A DNA stretch of 64,000 nt from Platerodrilus igneus (lineage: Eukaryota > Arthropoda > Insecta > Coleoptera > Lycidae). Made by a program: the position numbers and the translations under genes. Positions within the stretch are counted from its first letter, which is position 1. Each line of letters opens with the position of its first letter. The stretch spans positions 3,720,001 through 3,784,000 of the forward strand of contig JARFIW010001491.1 in the NCBI GenBank assembly GCA_036346225.1, read 5' to 3'. Below the pieces are notes generated by a model. That model worked only from the letters and a program-made list of their open reading frames with translations. It was not told where the DNA came from and ran no database searches. This document shows positions 1 to 10,129 of this stretch, piece after piece.

Positions 1-1600
1 ATAAGCTTCAAAATAACATAATCCATTTTCTATTGTTTTAAAGAAATATATATGCATCGTTTCGACAAATTTACAAGCATTAATGTTTTTTTTTTTGTAA
101 TCAAACTATAAAAGTATTTATCGTTATCTCTTATTAATTTTATGCACTTAAAAAATCTTAATTTATTAAAAATTCTTTAAGGGAGATATTATGTTTTTAA
201 AACTACATAACAACTTTTAATTATTACTGAAAAAGGATCCTGTTTTGGTTTACAAGAGAATGAATAAATGAAATTAACGTATTTCATGTACGGTTGAATT
301 TAGATATTTATAAAAATTTATTACTTGAACGAAAGGTCAAATAGCCTTATGGTATAAAATAATCTGTAAACTATTATACTTTCGAGTAAAAAAACTGGAC
401 CATAAAATGTGACAAACAAACACTAAGATGTCACCTGTTAAGTTGCTAACAAATTCTTGTTTGACCTTTTAAATTCTCAGAAAGTTATCTTTAAATTTTC
501 TATGTTGCCATGAACATTTATAACAACTCAAACTGTTAAATATGGAACAAAAAAATTTACGTCAATTTAAACCACTATATAACTTTACAAAAAATAATCG
601 CTACGTTTCCTGTAATTTATTGGTGTAACGAGAACTGAATAAAGAAAGCACTCACCATATATCATTTCGCACATCAACTATATAATTTCGTAGCATTTAG
701 TAGTTACCAATTCATTTTGAAGATGACCTTTGTACCATCGCTTAACCATTTTCTTCGTGTACAATTTCAACAACAGCTGCGCGCCTTTTACATGTGCTTG
801 ATTACAAACTTGATTTCCATGCTAAAAGGAACGCTTAAATTTTGTTGTTCACGACAAGGGCACCTTAACATTTCATTTTGAAATGTTTAATAACGAAAAC
901 TTTGCAATACTACATAATTAAAATTTGCAATATTTAATACCAGAAAAAACTTTGCAATATTCCATAACTAAAACTTTAACTTGCACTACAAAATCAAGAA
1001 GCATTAATTTAAATTTGAAACGAAAATAATTACATACCGTGATGATGTTATTTCAAAACCATCTCCTATAAACGACTTTTAAGTCGACTAACTTAGTGAT
1101 GGTTTCTACTACAAAAGAACAAAGGAATTCTTCGGCACCAGACCACCTGCCTGTTGGAACCCATCTTCTAACAAAAACTACTCGACCACGTGTCAAAAAC
1201 TAAAGCAATAAGGTGTTTTGGTACGCGAGCAAGCGCAGTGAGCCGAATTCTTGCATCAACACACTAGCGAGTAACAAGGAAACTGAAAGCTACATTAAAT
1301 TTATAAGCACAGATGGAGTTATGTATATGATAACGAATAAATATTACATTAATGGAATAGCAAATTTATGCTTTTCATACCGTAAATGATGTTTCTAAAT
1401 TAATAATTACAAAAAGACGTAAATTAATTGGAAACAAAATCGTATTCGTTACAGGATATATAAATTCATTCTTCAGATTATTAAATATAGTTTTTAGTTC
1501 AACAAATGCTGCCTGCATCTTATTACTAACCCTTCAACTGCTACGTCCGCAACTATATATTTTCAAAACACATACTTAAAGTGCTACTTCCATTAATATA
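1..1600. other. AT-rich stretch, no gene recognised
   Basis: I see no reading frame of useful length, no RNA gene and no clear repeat boundary. The last part may be the 5' untranslated leader of the LINE whose first reading frame starts at 1620, but the 5' end of that element cannot be placed from a single copy. Confidence 0.5.
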
Positions 1601-1619
1601 TGTTTTATATTAAAACAAA

Positions 1620-2777
1620 ATGGCTGCCAAGCAACAGCATGTTCAAAGTGATGATCTAAAATTGTGTAACTATTGTAATAAAAATGTAAATAAATTCATT
1701 GAATGTGGTAAATGTAAAGCAAAATATCATAGTTCGTGTAGTGAAAGAAGTGGTGCATATCTAAACTCTAAAAATGGTGAAAAAAAGGTTTTGTGTGATG
1801 CTTGCTATAAACTTGAAAAATTAAATGGTAATAAAAGTTCTGATAAAGTTAGTGATGTCCAAAATGTGGATGTAAATGTATGTAGTGAAAACAAAATTGC
1901 AGTACTTTCTGCTGAAAATAGTAATCTAGAACGAATGGTTAAAACTTTAATGCAACAAGAAACACAGATATTGCTCAAGGCAATACAAGATTTGAAAACT
2001 CAGGTTAGGAATCTTACTGATAGTAACAAAGATTTAATTACATTACTTACAAAAAATGTCCAAATATCTAAAATGCCACATGCTAGTAGTAATACTGCCA
2101 TAATAAAAGATAAAACACTAAGCAAACCAATTTTTGTAAACAACAACAATAAAACTGCAGTTTCTAAAACCTGTGTTGGAATCTCTCCACATACTGATAA
2201 CTTAGTAAACACTTTATCTACATATGCAAGTGTAACTAAGGATACATCAATAATAAATAAACATAGTAGTGATTACATAAGTACCCTTTCAAAATCTAGT
2301 ACATCTCAAATTGTGAATGGTGAGCAAAGAAAAAATGAAAAAATGATAATAGGAACAGCTTGTAGGAATCCAACTGATGCAGAGAAAGGATGTATAGATG
2401 GCTTTGTTGCAGTTCCGCGGAGGCGTAGAAATACTGATTTGCACTTAACGAGAGTCAACCCAGCAGTTGATATAAATAAAATAACGCAATATGTAGAAGC
2501 AAAACTAAATTTATCTGACTCTGACAATGATAAATCATATTTGAGAATACAACCTTTAACGTCTCGATATCCGGAATACTATAGTTCATTTAAGATCACA
2601 GTAGATTCAGAGCAATTTTCAACCCTTATGAATCCTGAATTCTGGCCAAATGGAATTGCAATTAGAAAATTTTTTAATAAAACAAATATTGCACATAAGA
2701 CTCTTATTACTCAGTCTGAACAGGATTTTCAAAACCATGTTCTCCAAACAGAGCCAGACTCTTATTACTCAGTCTGA
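1620..2777 (+). CDS. LINE ORF1 protein with PHD-like zinc finger
   Basis: A 385-residue frame starting at the first ATG after a long AT-rich leader. Residues 17-62 hold a cysteine/histidine pattern (CNYC, CGKC, YHSSC, LCDAC) like the PHD-type finger of CR1-group ORF1 proteins. Residues about 90-145 are rich in Leu, Lys, Glu and Gln and look like a coiled coil. The C-terminal third (from about 270) has an RNA-binding-like run including YPEYYSSFKITV. ORF1 proteins of this group bind element RNA and form the RNP used in target-primed reverse transcription. A perfect 58-bp tandem duplication at 2699-2814 alters the C-terminus: without it the frame would stop a few codons after LQTEP. This is the best-preserved frame of the element. 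Confidence 0.75.
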   Translation: MAAKQQHVQSDDLKLCNYCNKNVNKFIECGKCKAKYHSSCSERSGAYLNSKNGEKKVLCDACYKLEKLNGNKSSDKVSDVQNVDVNVCSENKIAVLSAENSNLERMVKTLMQQETQILLKAIQDLKTQVRNLTDSNKDLITLLTKNVQISKMPHASSNTAIIKDKTLSKPIFVNNNNKTAVSKTCVGISPHTDNLVNTLSTYASVTKDTSIINKHSSDYISTLSKSSTSQIVNGEQRKNEKMIIGTACRNPTDAEKGCIDGFVAVPRRRRNTDLHLTRVNPAVDINKITQYVEAKLNLSDSDNDKSYLRIQPLTSRYPEYYSSFKITVDSEQFSTLMNPEFWPNGIAIRKFFNKTNIAHKTLITQSEQDFQNHVLQTEPDSYYSV

Positions 2778-2814
2778 ACAGGATTTTCAAAACCATGTTC
2801 TCCAAACAGAGCCA
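2699..2814 (+). repeat. 58-bp perfect tandem duplication at the ORF1/ORF2 junction
   Basis: Two identical 58-bp units lie head to tail (2699-2756 and 2757-2814), each beginning GACTCTTATTAC and ending AACAGAGCCA. Because 58 is not a multiple of 3, the second unit is read in another frame and gives ORF1 a new short tail ending DSYYSV. Removing one unit restores an ORF1 stop at the TAA in GAGCCAGTGTAA. The units are identical, so the duplication is recent, or it is an assembly artefact. Confidence 0.95.
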
Positions 2815-2822
2815 GTGTAAAT

Positions 2823-5655
2823 CCAAAATCCCAATTTAAATGGAATATATACTACCAAAATATGAGAGGGATAAAAACTAAGCTTATTGATCTAAAATTA
2901 GCCCTATTAGCATGTAACTATGATTGTGTAGCAGCGTCAGAAACGTGGTTAAATTCGTCTATTCTTACATCTGAATTTTGTCAAAATTATTACGTATACA
3001 GACATGACCGAGATAAATTGGTATCTGGTAAATCTCAAGGAGGAGGGGTTTTCCTAGCTATTGGTAAACAGTACATAGCTAGTCAAGTTTCTATTTTTGA
3101 TAACAACATAGAAGGAGTATGTGTTAAAGTCAATTTCGGCATCAGCAGTGTGCACATAGTCGTTGTATATATTCCACCAGGAAATAAACTACAGCTTCTT
3201 GAGAAAATCTTTGAAACAATTGAAAATGCTCTATATGGGAAACAATGTATCATATTGGGAGACTTTAATATCCCTAAGTATTATGACTATCAGTCATTTA
3301 ATGGCATAGCAATTTCAGATGAGGCTAAAGAACTCAATGACTTTATAGTATATAACGATTATAAACAACATAATTGTATATTAAATTCTAACAATGTCCT
3401 ATTAGACTTAGTGATTAGTAATATCATTTCAGTTTCTGTAGAACGCGAAGATAACAGTCTTGTTACTGAAGATAAGTATCATCCATCCCTAAGATTCAGT
3501 TTACATGTTATGAAATAATAAAGGAAATAAGATCGCCACATAATGAAAATTTTAATTTTAAGAAGGCAAACTTTGAAAAATTATACTTCAACATGATGGA
3601 AATAAATTGGCAAGAGATTTACACAGTACTAGAACAGGACTATTCTATAGATGATGCACTAAACAAGTTTTATATTAAAGTTTATGATGTTTTTCGAAAA
3701 TGTGTCCCCATAGCAAGACACTCCAAAGTAAAGTACCCAGTATGGTACAATAATGAAATCTTAAAGAATATTAGAGAAAAAAGTAGGTACCGAAAGTATC
3801 ACAAAAGGTTAAATGATGAAGCTTGGAAATTAAAATGGGATTCTTTACGATGTTCTTTAAAAATAAAAATCAAAAAAGCTTACACAACTTACATAGAAAA
3901 CTTACAAAAAGAAGTAAAATCAAACCCATCTGTTTTTTGGGATTTCATTAAAGGCCTAAAACGAACACCAGGTATACCTGAGGTAGTACTAAATGTTAAT
4001 GGAGAGTCATCAGAAGGATTGCAGAATGTGGTTAATGCATTTTCAGATTATTTTAAGGTTATATATAAGCCTCAGACGAATATTGATGTCAATATTAAGC
4101 AGATGACAAAAAGTAATTTCTGCTTTAAACAAATTACTACATATGAAATTAATGAATCTATTAAAAGGCTAAGTAATACAAGGGCAGTGGGACCGGATAA
4201 GGTTCCGACGTATATTGTAAAGGGATGTGCAAATGCTTTTATTGAACCACTGAAATATATTTTTAATTATTGCTTAAAAAATAGTATATTTCCCACAACA
4301 TGGAAAGTTAGTAAAGTTATTCCTATACATAAAGCAGGAAACAAAACAGATGTAAAAAATTACAGATCCATTTGTATCAGTTCCGCTTTTTCAAAAGTTT
4401 TTGAAATAATTATTCAAGCAAGACTTTTTTTCTCAAATAAAAACTTTTATTAGTGATCAACAACATGGCTTTTATCCACAAAGGTCAACTACAACCAATC
4501 TTATTAATTTTACCCAATTTGTGCATAATTCTTTTAGATGTGGAAAACAGGTTGATGTTATTTATACAGACTTGGAAAAAGCTTTTGATACTGTCTATCA
4601 CACTGAAATAATCCAAGCTTTACATAAATCAGAGGTGGATGAGTCATTGATATTATTATTAATATCATATCTAAAGGAAAGAAAATTATATGTTGAAATT
4701 AAGGGATGCAAATCAGATACCTACATTGCAACATCTGAGTTCCAAGGGTCCAATCTTGGCCCATTACTTTTTCTAATTGTAATAAATCCCATAATAAGTA
4801 ACCTTATAAGTTCTGAAGGATTAATGTATGCTGATGATTTTAAAATTTTAAGGCCATTCACAGCATGCAGGATTGTGTGTCATTGCAAAATGACTTAAAT
4901 AATGTGGTACGCTGGTGTGACCTACATCACTTTACATTTAATATAAACAAGTGTGTGGTGGTGTCATTTACAACAGGTAGATATATTACAACATATGACT
5001 ATAAAATAGAAGATGCAGTATTGAGTAGAAAGGCTAGTCATAAAGATCTTGGAATTATATATGATAGTAAATTACTATTTAATCAACATATTTCAGCTAT
5101 AACAAGCGAAGCCTATAAGATACTAGGATTTGTTGTAAGAAATACAAAATATTTCAAAGACTCTTTAGCAATTACATCATTATATAATTCACTTGTTGTT
5201 CCTAAACTTGAGTATGCATCAGTAATTTGGAATCCACAGTATGCAGTAGGCATCGCTGCTATTGAGAAAATACAAAGAAAATTTTTGAAGTATTTGCACT
5301 ATAAAAGCACGGACTATACCCACCAAGAGGATATGATCAGCAACTATTAGAAACTATTCTTGAATTTAAAAGCTTAAGAAACAGAAGGAAATACTTAGAT
5401 GCTATCTACATTATTAAACTTTTATTAGGCATGATAGACAATAATAAGTTTCTTGCAATGTTATCTTTACATTGTCCATCAATAAATACAAGATGCTCAT
5501 CTACGTTTTATGCAGTAAATGTTCCAACAACAAATACATATCGCAATAGTCCATTATTAAGAACCTGTGCTACAATAAACAAAATTGACATAGATATATA
5601 CTCCAGAGACTTGAAATCAATTGAAGAACACTTAAAAACAGTTGACTGGTGTTAA
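2823..5655 (+). pseudogene. LINE ORF2: endonuclease plus reverse transcriptase, broken
   Basis: The endonuclease part (to 3518) shows ASETWLN, a GGGVFLAI strand, VVYIPPGN, the catalytic ILGDFNIP and LDLVIS. The usual SDH near its end is altered to EDKYHPSL. After a stop at 3518 the frame resumes (3593-4453) with the linker and the N-terminal RT motifs, including AVGPDKVPTYIVKG and a block ending KNYRSICIS. A frameshift in a T-run near 4430 moves the frame to HGFYPQRSTTTNL, then TDLEKAFDTVYH (usually FDTVDH), QGSNLGPLLF and the catalytic YADD. A further shift at about 4870 leads to the RT thumb and C-terminal tail (4865-5350, 5351-5655). In an intact element this protein nicks DNA and reverse transcribes the element RNA. 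Confidence 0.85.
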
Positions 5656-5753
5656 TAAAATTAATTCTGTTATTAGTTGCTAGAACTTGTATGATAAATG
5701 TGTTTTATTGAATATTTATACCTGTAATTGGCTGATGCTGTTGGTATGAAATG

Positions 5754-5779
5754 AAATAAATAAATAAATAAATAAATAA
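5754..5779 (+). repeat. (AAAT)n tail of the LINE
   Basis: About six and a half AAAT units follow the 3' untranslated region. Simple-repeat tails of this kind mark the 3' end of CR1/Jockey-type LINEs and place the end of the element. Confidence 0.85.
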
Positions 5780-5957
5780 TTTCAAAAATTTGTGTGTCGT
5801 CAGTAAATACACATACGAGAAGCTGGTCTACTCTATTTTATAGTTGCTTCGTAAATCACAAGTATTTCAGGTTCTATTAGATTTAGTCGTGTTCAGATTT
5901 TCAATCGTATTGCAGGTGTTTTCGTTGCTAAATAGTGCATAGGTATACATTCTTGTA

Positions 5958-7574
5958 ATGGCAGGATATGTCGATTTGACTGATAAGGAAGCTGAGCAGT
6001 TACTAGAACTAATTACAAATGCAGACTCTGGGGATTCTTATTTAGAAGATATAGAAAACAGTTGCTATTCTAGTGAAGAGGGTGAAGCTATTTGTTGATA
6101 ATTCACATGGAACTGCTTCTGAACCAGTAAATGAGTCAGTGCATAATTTCAAATGGACGATGGATGTACAATTTGAACCTTCAATTTATTGGTTTGATAA
6201 CTCGGTTTCGGGTTTTCATGCAGACAATGTTACAATTCATGCAAATTCATCAATTCTTACGTATTTTGAAATATATTTTTCCAATAACCTAGCGGGAAAA
6301 ATAACTGCCGAAACAAATAGATATTTTAGATTTGTTACGAAAAATTGTAATTAGAAGTTGCATTCGCAACTGCGTAAATGGGTAGAACAGACTGGGAGGA
6401 AATATATTTTTATTGGAATGACAATGCTTGTTTCACAAAAAAAGATACTCAAGTTGAACGAGTGTTGGTCAAAAGATTCTTTGATAAATATGCCCATTTT
6501 TCAAAAGGCAATGTTTACTGATAGTTATTTACTCCTTCTGCGTTTGTTGCATTTTTGTAATAATGATGAACCTGAGTCAGACAATGGGTTGTATAAATTG
6601 GATATGGTTCTTGAAGAATTCAAATCCAGTTTTCGTCAACATTTTACGCCATTTGAGAATTTATGTATTGATGATGCTGATTTTATATAAGGGTAGGCTT
6701 TCATTTCAGCATTATATACTAACAAAAAGACATAGATTTCGGATTAAGTTATTTGTTCTTGTAGATGTTGAAACAGGCTATGTGTTAGATTTCGATATTT
6801 ATATGGGTTCAATACATGAATTATAGCAGCAGATCCTAACTTAGAAATTTCTGGTACAATAGTGGTTACTCTACTGAAACAATATTTAGGACAAGGACAT
6901 AAGCTATATATGAACAATTGGTGTACAAGTCCAATTTTAGCTCAATATTTTCATGCACATAAACTGATCTTTGCGGCACTGTTAGAAAAAATCACAAAAA
7001 TATGCCAAAACTGGAAGAGCCTAGAAAAAAAGGTGAAAGAACATCAGCACATACGGAAAAAATAATGGTTATAAGTTGGAAAGATAGAAGAGTTGTGAAC
7101 ATGCTTTCAACTATGCATATGAATAATATATTGTCTACTAGAAAAGTTATGCGTGACGATCAACCTGTTCTAAAGCCAATCTGTGTTATAGATTACAATC
7201 AAAATATGGGCTCTGTGGACAAAATAGATATGCTACTTAGTTCTACAGAATGTATTAGAAAATCTCTGAAATGGTATAAGAAATTATTTTTTCACTTAGT
7301 TGATTTATCAGTAGTAAACACGCATGCAATGTTTAGGGCAAAATATTTCATTAGGTTCTTTCCAACTGGAACTTACTAGATAGCTAATTTACAAAATATC
7401 CAAGCAAAAAGACAAACAAAGGCTGATCGCCCTTCTTCTGGAGACATTCCCACCCGTTTATTAGAACATCATTTTCCTGAACTTGTACCTCCACTGCATG
7501 GAGGAAGGCAGAATGCACAGCGTATATATAGTTCTTGCAATTTCTATACCGACTTTCATCATCAATATGTGTGA
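5958..7574 (+). pseudogene. piggyBac-family transposase, degenerate
   Basis: The frame begins MAGYVDLTDKEAEQLL, then breaks near 6090. Later pieces carry the piggyBac (DDE_Tnp_1_7) landmarks in order: YIFIGMTMLV and LLLRLLHFCNN (6358-6690), LCIDDADF around the first catalytic Asp, KGRLSFQHYILTKRHRF (6690-6826), LYMNNWCTSP (from 6862), the ISWKDRRVV...LST block and YNQNMGSVDKIDM (7002-7379), and a C-terminal stretch to a stop at 7572-7574 after a further frame change. At least five frame changes or stops are present. The second catalytic Asp, normally in a DNW/DNF motif, reads Asn. No TTAA-flanked TIRs were found. It lies directly before the TIR element that starts at 7663. Confidence 0.85.
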
Positions 7575-7662
7575 TGTCATATATTGGCACCGTTGCCATT
7601 ATCAAAATAGCAATTCCTCGTAACTACAATGACGCTATCGGTACAATATAGATTTTGCATTT

Positions 7663-7700
7663 GAGCCGCTTATTTTGAAAGTGGCCTAACTCCATTTATC
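7663..7700 (+). repeat. Left terminal inverted repeat
   Basis: Starts GAGCCGC and pairs with the complement of the DNA ending at 16990. It is preceded by ATTT at 7659-7662. The CCTAACTCC core recurs in subterminal repeats inside both ends. Confidence 0.8.
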
Positions 7701-8093
7701 TTCAAATCGAAATATTGAAAGTTTTGCGTTTCAATGAATTTAAAAATATACGTATAAGATACTAAGGAGTCATACTGCTTAAGCGTATCTAAGGATGTTA
7801 AATTTAAAGTTCCTGTTAAAATAGTGGCAATTATTAAGTAAATAACGTGCGTTTTCTTATCAAGAATGGAGTTGGGCCGCTTTCGAAATTAACAGCCAGA
7901 TTCATTATAAAATTTGAAGGTGCCCAAGTCCATTCAACATAATTTAAGATGTTTCAAATTGAAAAAAAAGAATACGGAATTTGTTTTGCATATGTTGAAA
8001 ACACTTTGGAAACATAATTTATGCGATTCAAAACATTTTTTAATTACAGAACATAGAAAATTACAAACATAAATTTATTACAAAACAATTTAC

Positions 8094-9391
8094 TATTCAT
8101 CTACATTTTGTGCGTGTGAAAGGGATTTGAAAAAATCATGATGTTCTGGTGGTATGTATCGTAATAGGCCAATCATGTCCTTAAATTTTGCTGTTGTAAC
8201 TTGCCTAATATTTTTATACAATGGTGCCAATACAATATTTTCGAACCTTTTTGGTCTACCCCGACGTGGTAGTAAATTCAGAACTTTAAAATTTTCATTT
8301 TCATTCATGGATGTCTTATAAAAAATTTTATATGGTTCATTTCTGACAAAACGCATCCAACATATTCTTAACCAGTTTACTGATTCTCCATCAGAATTTT
8401 TTACTCTTTTAAAAATTGCGTCTTCTAATAATTTTGTCGATACAAAATCTTCCTGTCTCATTTCATTGAGAATAAAATTATTACCCTTCCGACACTTTTA
8501 ATAATCTTGTAATAATCTTGGGGAACGTACAGTAAATTATTTTTTTTAATGCCATTTCTACCACGGCAAAATCTCTATCATTTGGTAAAAACGAATGTCC
8601 TGATATTAAAAATTTATGATCTATAATTTCTACATTATTATCCAAAGCTTGTACAATTTTCAACCACATTAAAGCTACTTTAATGTTTCTATTTTGCCCG
8701 GTGCACATGTCACTGTAAGCTATGATGTGTTTTTCACTTCTTAATTTTTAATATGTTTTAAGATGCATGAAACAACTTCTTGAGCACCTCAGGATGCAAT
8801 AGTTTCATCCCAAACGTACATGTCAACATTATTGTTATGAAAATTGTGTATACCAAAATTTAGAATATACATATTGCGTTTGTAATAAGCTACTGAGGTA
8901 GTCAGCTTGGGATACGGTAATGCTTTTTGTAAGTCGAGCAGAAAGCAAAATAATAATCCGAATTACGTGATACTTGTTCCTGAGCTTGTTTTAGTGAATT
9001 TCTAGCTGATTCTGCTAGTCTTAAATGGACATCGTGTTCTTCGGTGAGTTTATTCTTTTCTTCTTCATTATTCGATGCTTTAATTTTAATGTTTAATAAG
9101 TCGCATTTTTGGCATGTATCTTTCTGCGTTGGTGGAAATGTAAATCAAAATCTTTTAAATATTTTCCTATAAGTCCACTCATTAACGGCTTTTATTCCAT
9201 TTTCATCGCAGTGAAGCTCGTATAAATTAAACATTTTCCTGATAGTTAGATCTGGATGTAGATATCTTCTATTAGGATTATGAGATCTGGTATAATGGGA
9301 TTCAAAATTAGGGAAACTTTTAATATGGTTTTGAACTTGCTTTTTCGCTTCTTCAGGTAATTGTCTTGATGATCCAGCCATCCTCCCATGC
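8094..9391 (-). pseudogene. C-terminal two thirds of the TIR-element transposase, broken
   Basis: Read on the minus strand from 9391, it carries HGRMAGSSRQLPEEAKKQV, IKSFPNFESHYTR and NRRYLHPDLTIRKMFNLY (9145-9391), then KDTCQKCD (about 9100), AYSDMCTGQNRNIKVAL (about 8715), EIIDHKFLISGHSFLPNDRD (8481-8708) and finally NLLPRRGRPKRF and RYIPPEHHDFFKSL (8093-8461). I know this motif order from unnamed transposon-like proteins common in insect genomes, where YSDxCxGQNRN probably holds a catalytic acidic residue. Stops and frame changes interrupt it near 9140, 8900-8740 and 8470. The N-terminal part lies beyond the LTR insertion at 16058-16603. Confidence 0.7.
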
Positions 9392-9395
9392 ATAT

Positions 9396-10129
9396 TGTTA
9401 AGGGGTAAACTGACCAATTGTTAAGTTTACTGTTTTTAAGGGTTTACTCTTAACGTAGCACTGTAATTAGTTACAGTTGCGGGACCGCCTACCAGTCACC
9501 TACTTCTACACGCCTTGTTTATTTGGGGGCTTCCACCAGTCACCACCCTGGTGACAATAACTAGAGGAACATAGTCCTCGTTACTCTAATGACCACTCAA
9601 TTTAAGCTGGGGTAAGAATGATTGGAATAAAGCTAAAGTATGATACATATAATAAATAAGCGAGCAGCATTTGTACAGGATCAGCCTTACAATTAAGTTA
9701 CATAAAAAGATTACTTACATGCTAAGAAGTATTCGCCGCCTCCCTTAAGGGGACGTGCGGTTCGCTGCTTGACTACATTTTAATACTGTATTAATATGAC
9801 CGCTGAGGTCACTCGGAGACAGACTAACTAAAGGGAAGAGAGCAGAGCGAAGAGCCATAGTTAGCCAGTCGCTACCACTTTTATAAACAATCATATCTAA
9901 CATGATAAATGTTTCCTGAAATATTAATGAGAACATACAGATAGTGGTTTGCCACTGGTTTACTAATCTGAATTTCTTGGTTGGCCGTATCGTGCGTGTT
10001 TCATGTTTCCTGTTAACTTTCTCGTGAGAATTGGTCATCAGGAAATATGACTGCATCGATATTGAACAAAGGCTAAAATGTGTATGACTAATACTAATTA
10101 ATAATGGACTTGTAAATCAATACGTAACA
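9396..10129 (-). repeat. LTR, left copy (734 bp)
   Basis: Begins TGTTAAGGGGTAAACTGACC and ends ATCAATACGTAACA on the plus strand. It matches 15324-16053 throughout by eye, apart from four single-base indels: G-runs near the start and in TTTGGGGGCTTCC, the A-run in CATAAAAAGATT, and GCTGCTTGAC versus GCTGTTGAC. If the element is in minus orientation this is the 3' LTR. Confidence 0.8.

Larger units (their letters stand above)
1600..5779 (+). mobile_element. CR1/Jockey-like non-LTR retrotransposon, degenerate
   Basis: A LINE with the usual order: an ORF1 carrying a PHD-like zinc finger, then an ORF2 with an AP-type endonuclease and a reverse transcriptase, then a short 3' untranslated region ending in an (AAAT)n tail at 5754-5779. 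ORF2 is broken by several frameshifts and stops, so this copy is dead. The PHD-like finger in ORF1 and the short-repeat tail suggest the CR1/Jockey group. The clade is an inference, since no alignment was run. The 5' end is uncertain and no target duplication was found. Confidence 0.85.

Noticed and set aside
9745..10056. Minus frame of 103-114 codons repeated in both LTRs
   Set aside because: It has no known domain, lies wholly in the LTR, and its C-terminal end differs between copies because of an indel.
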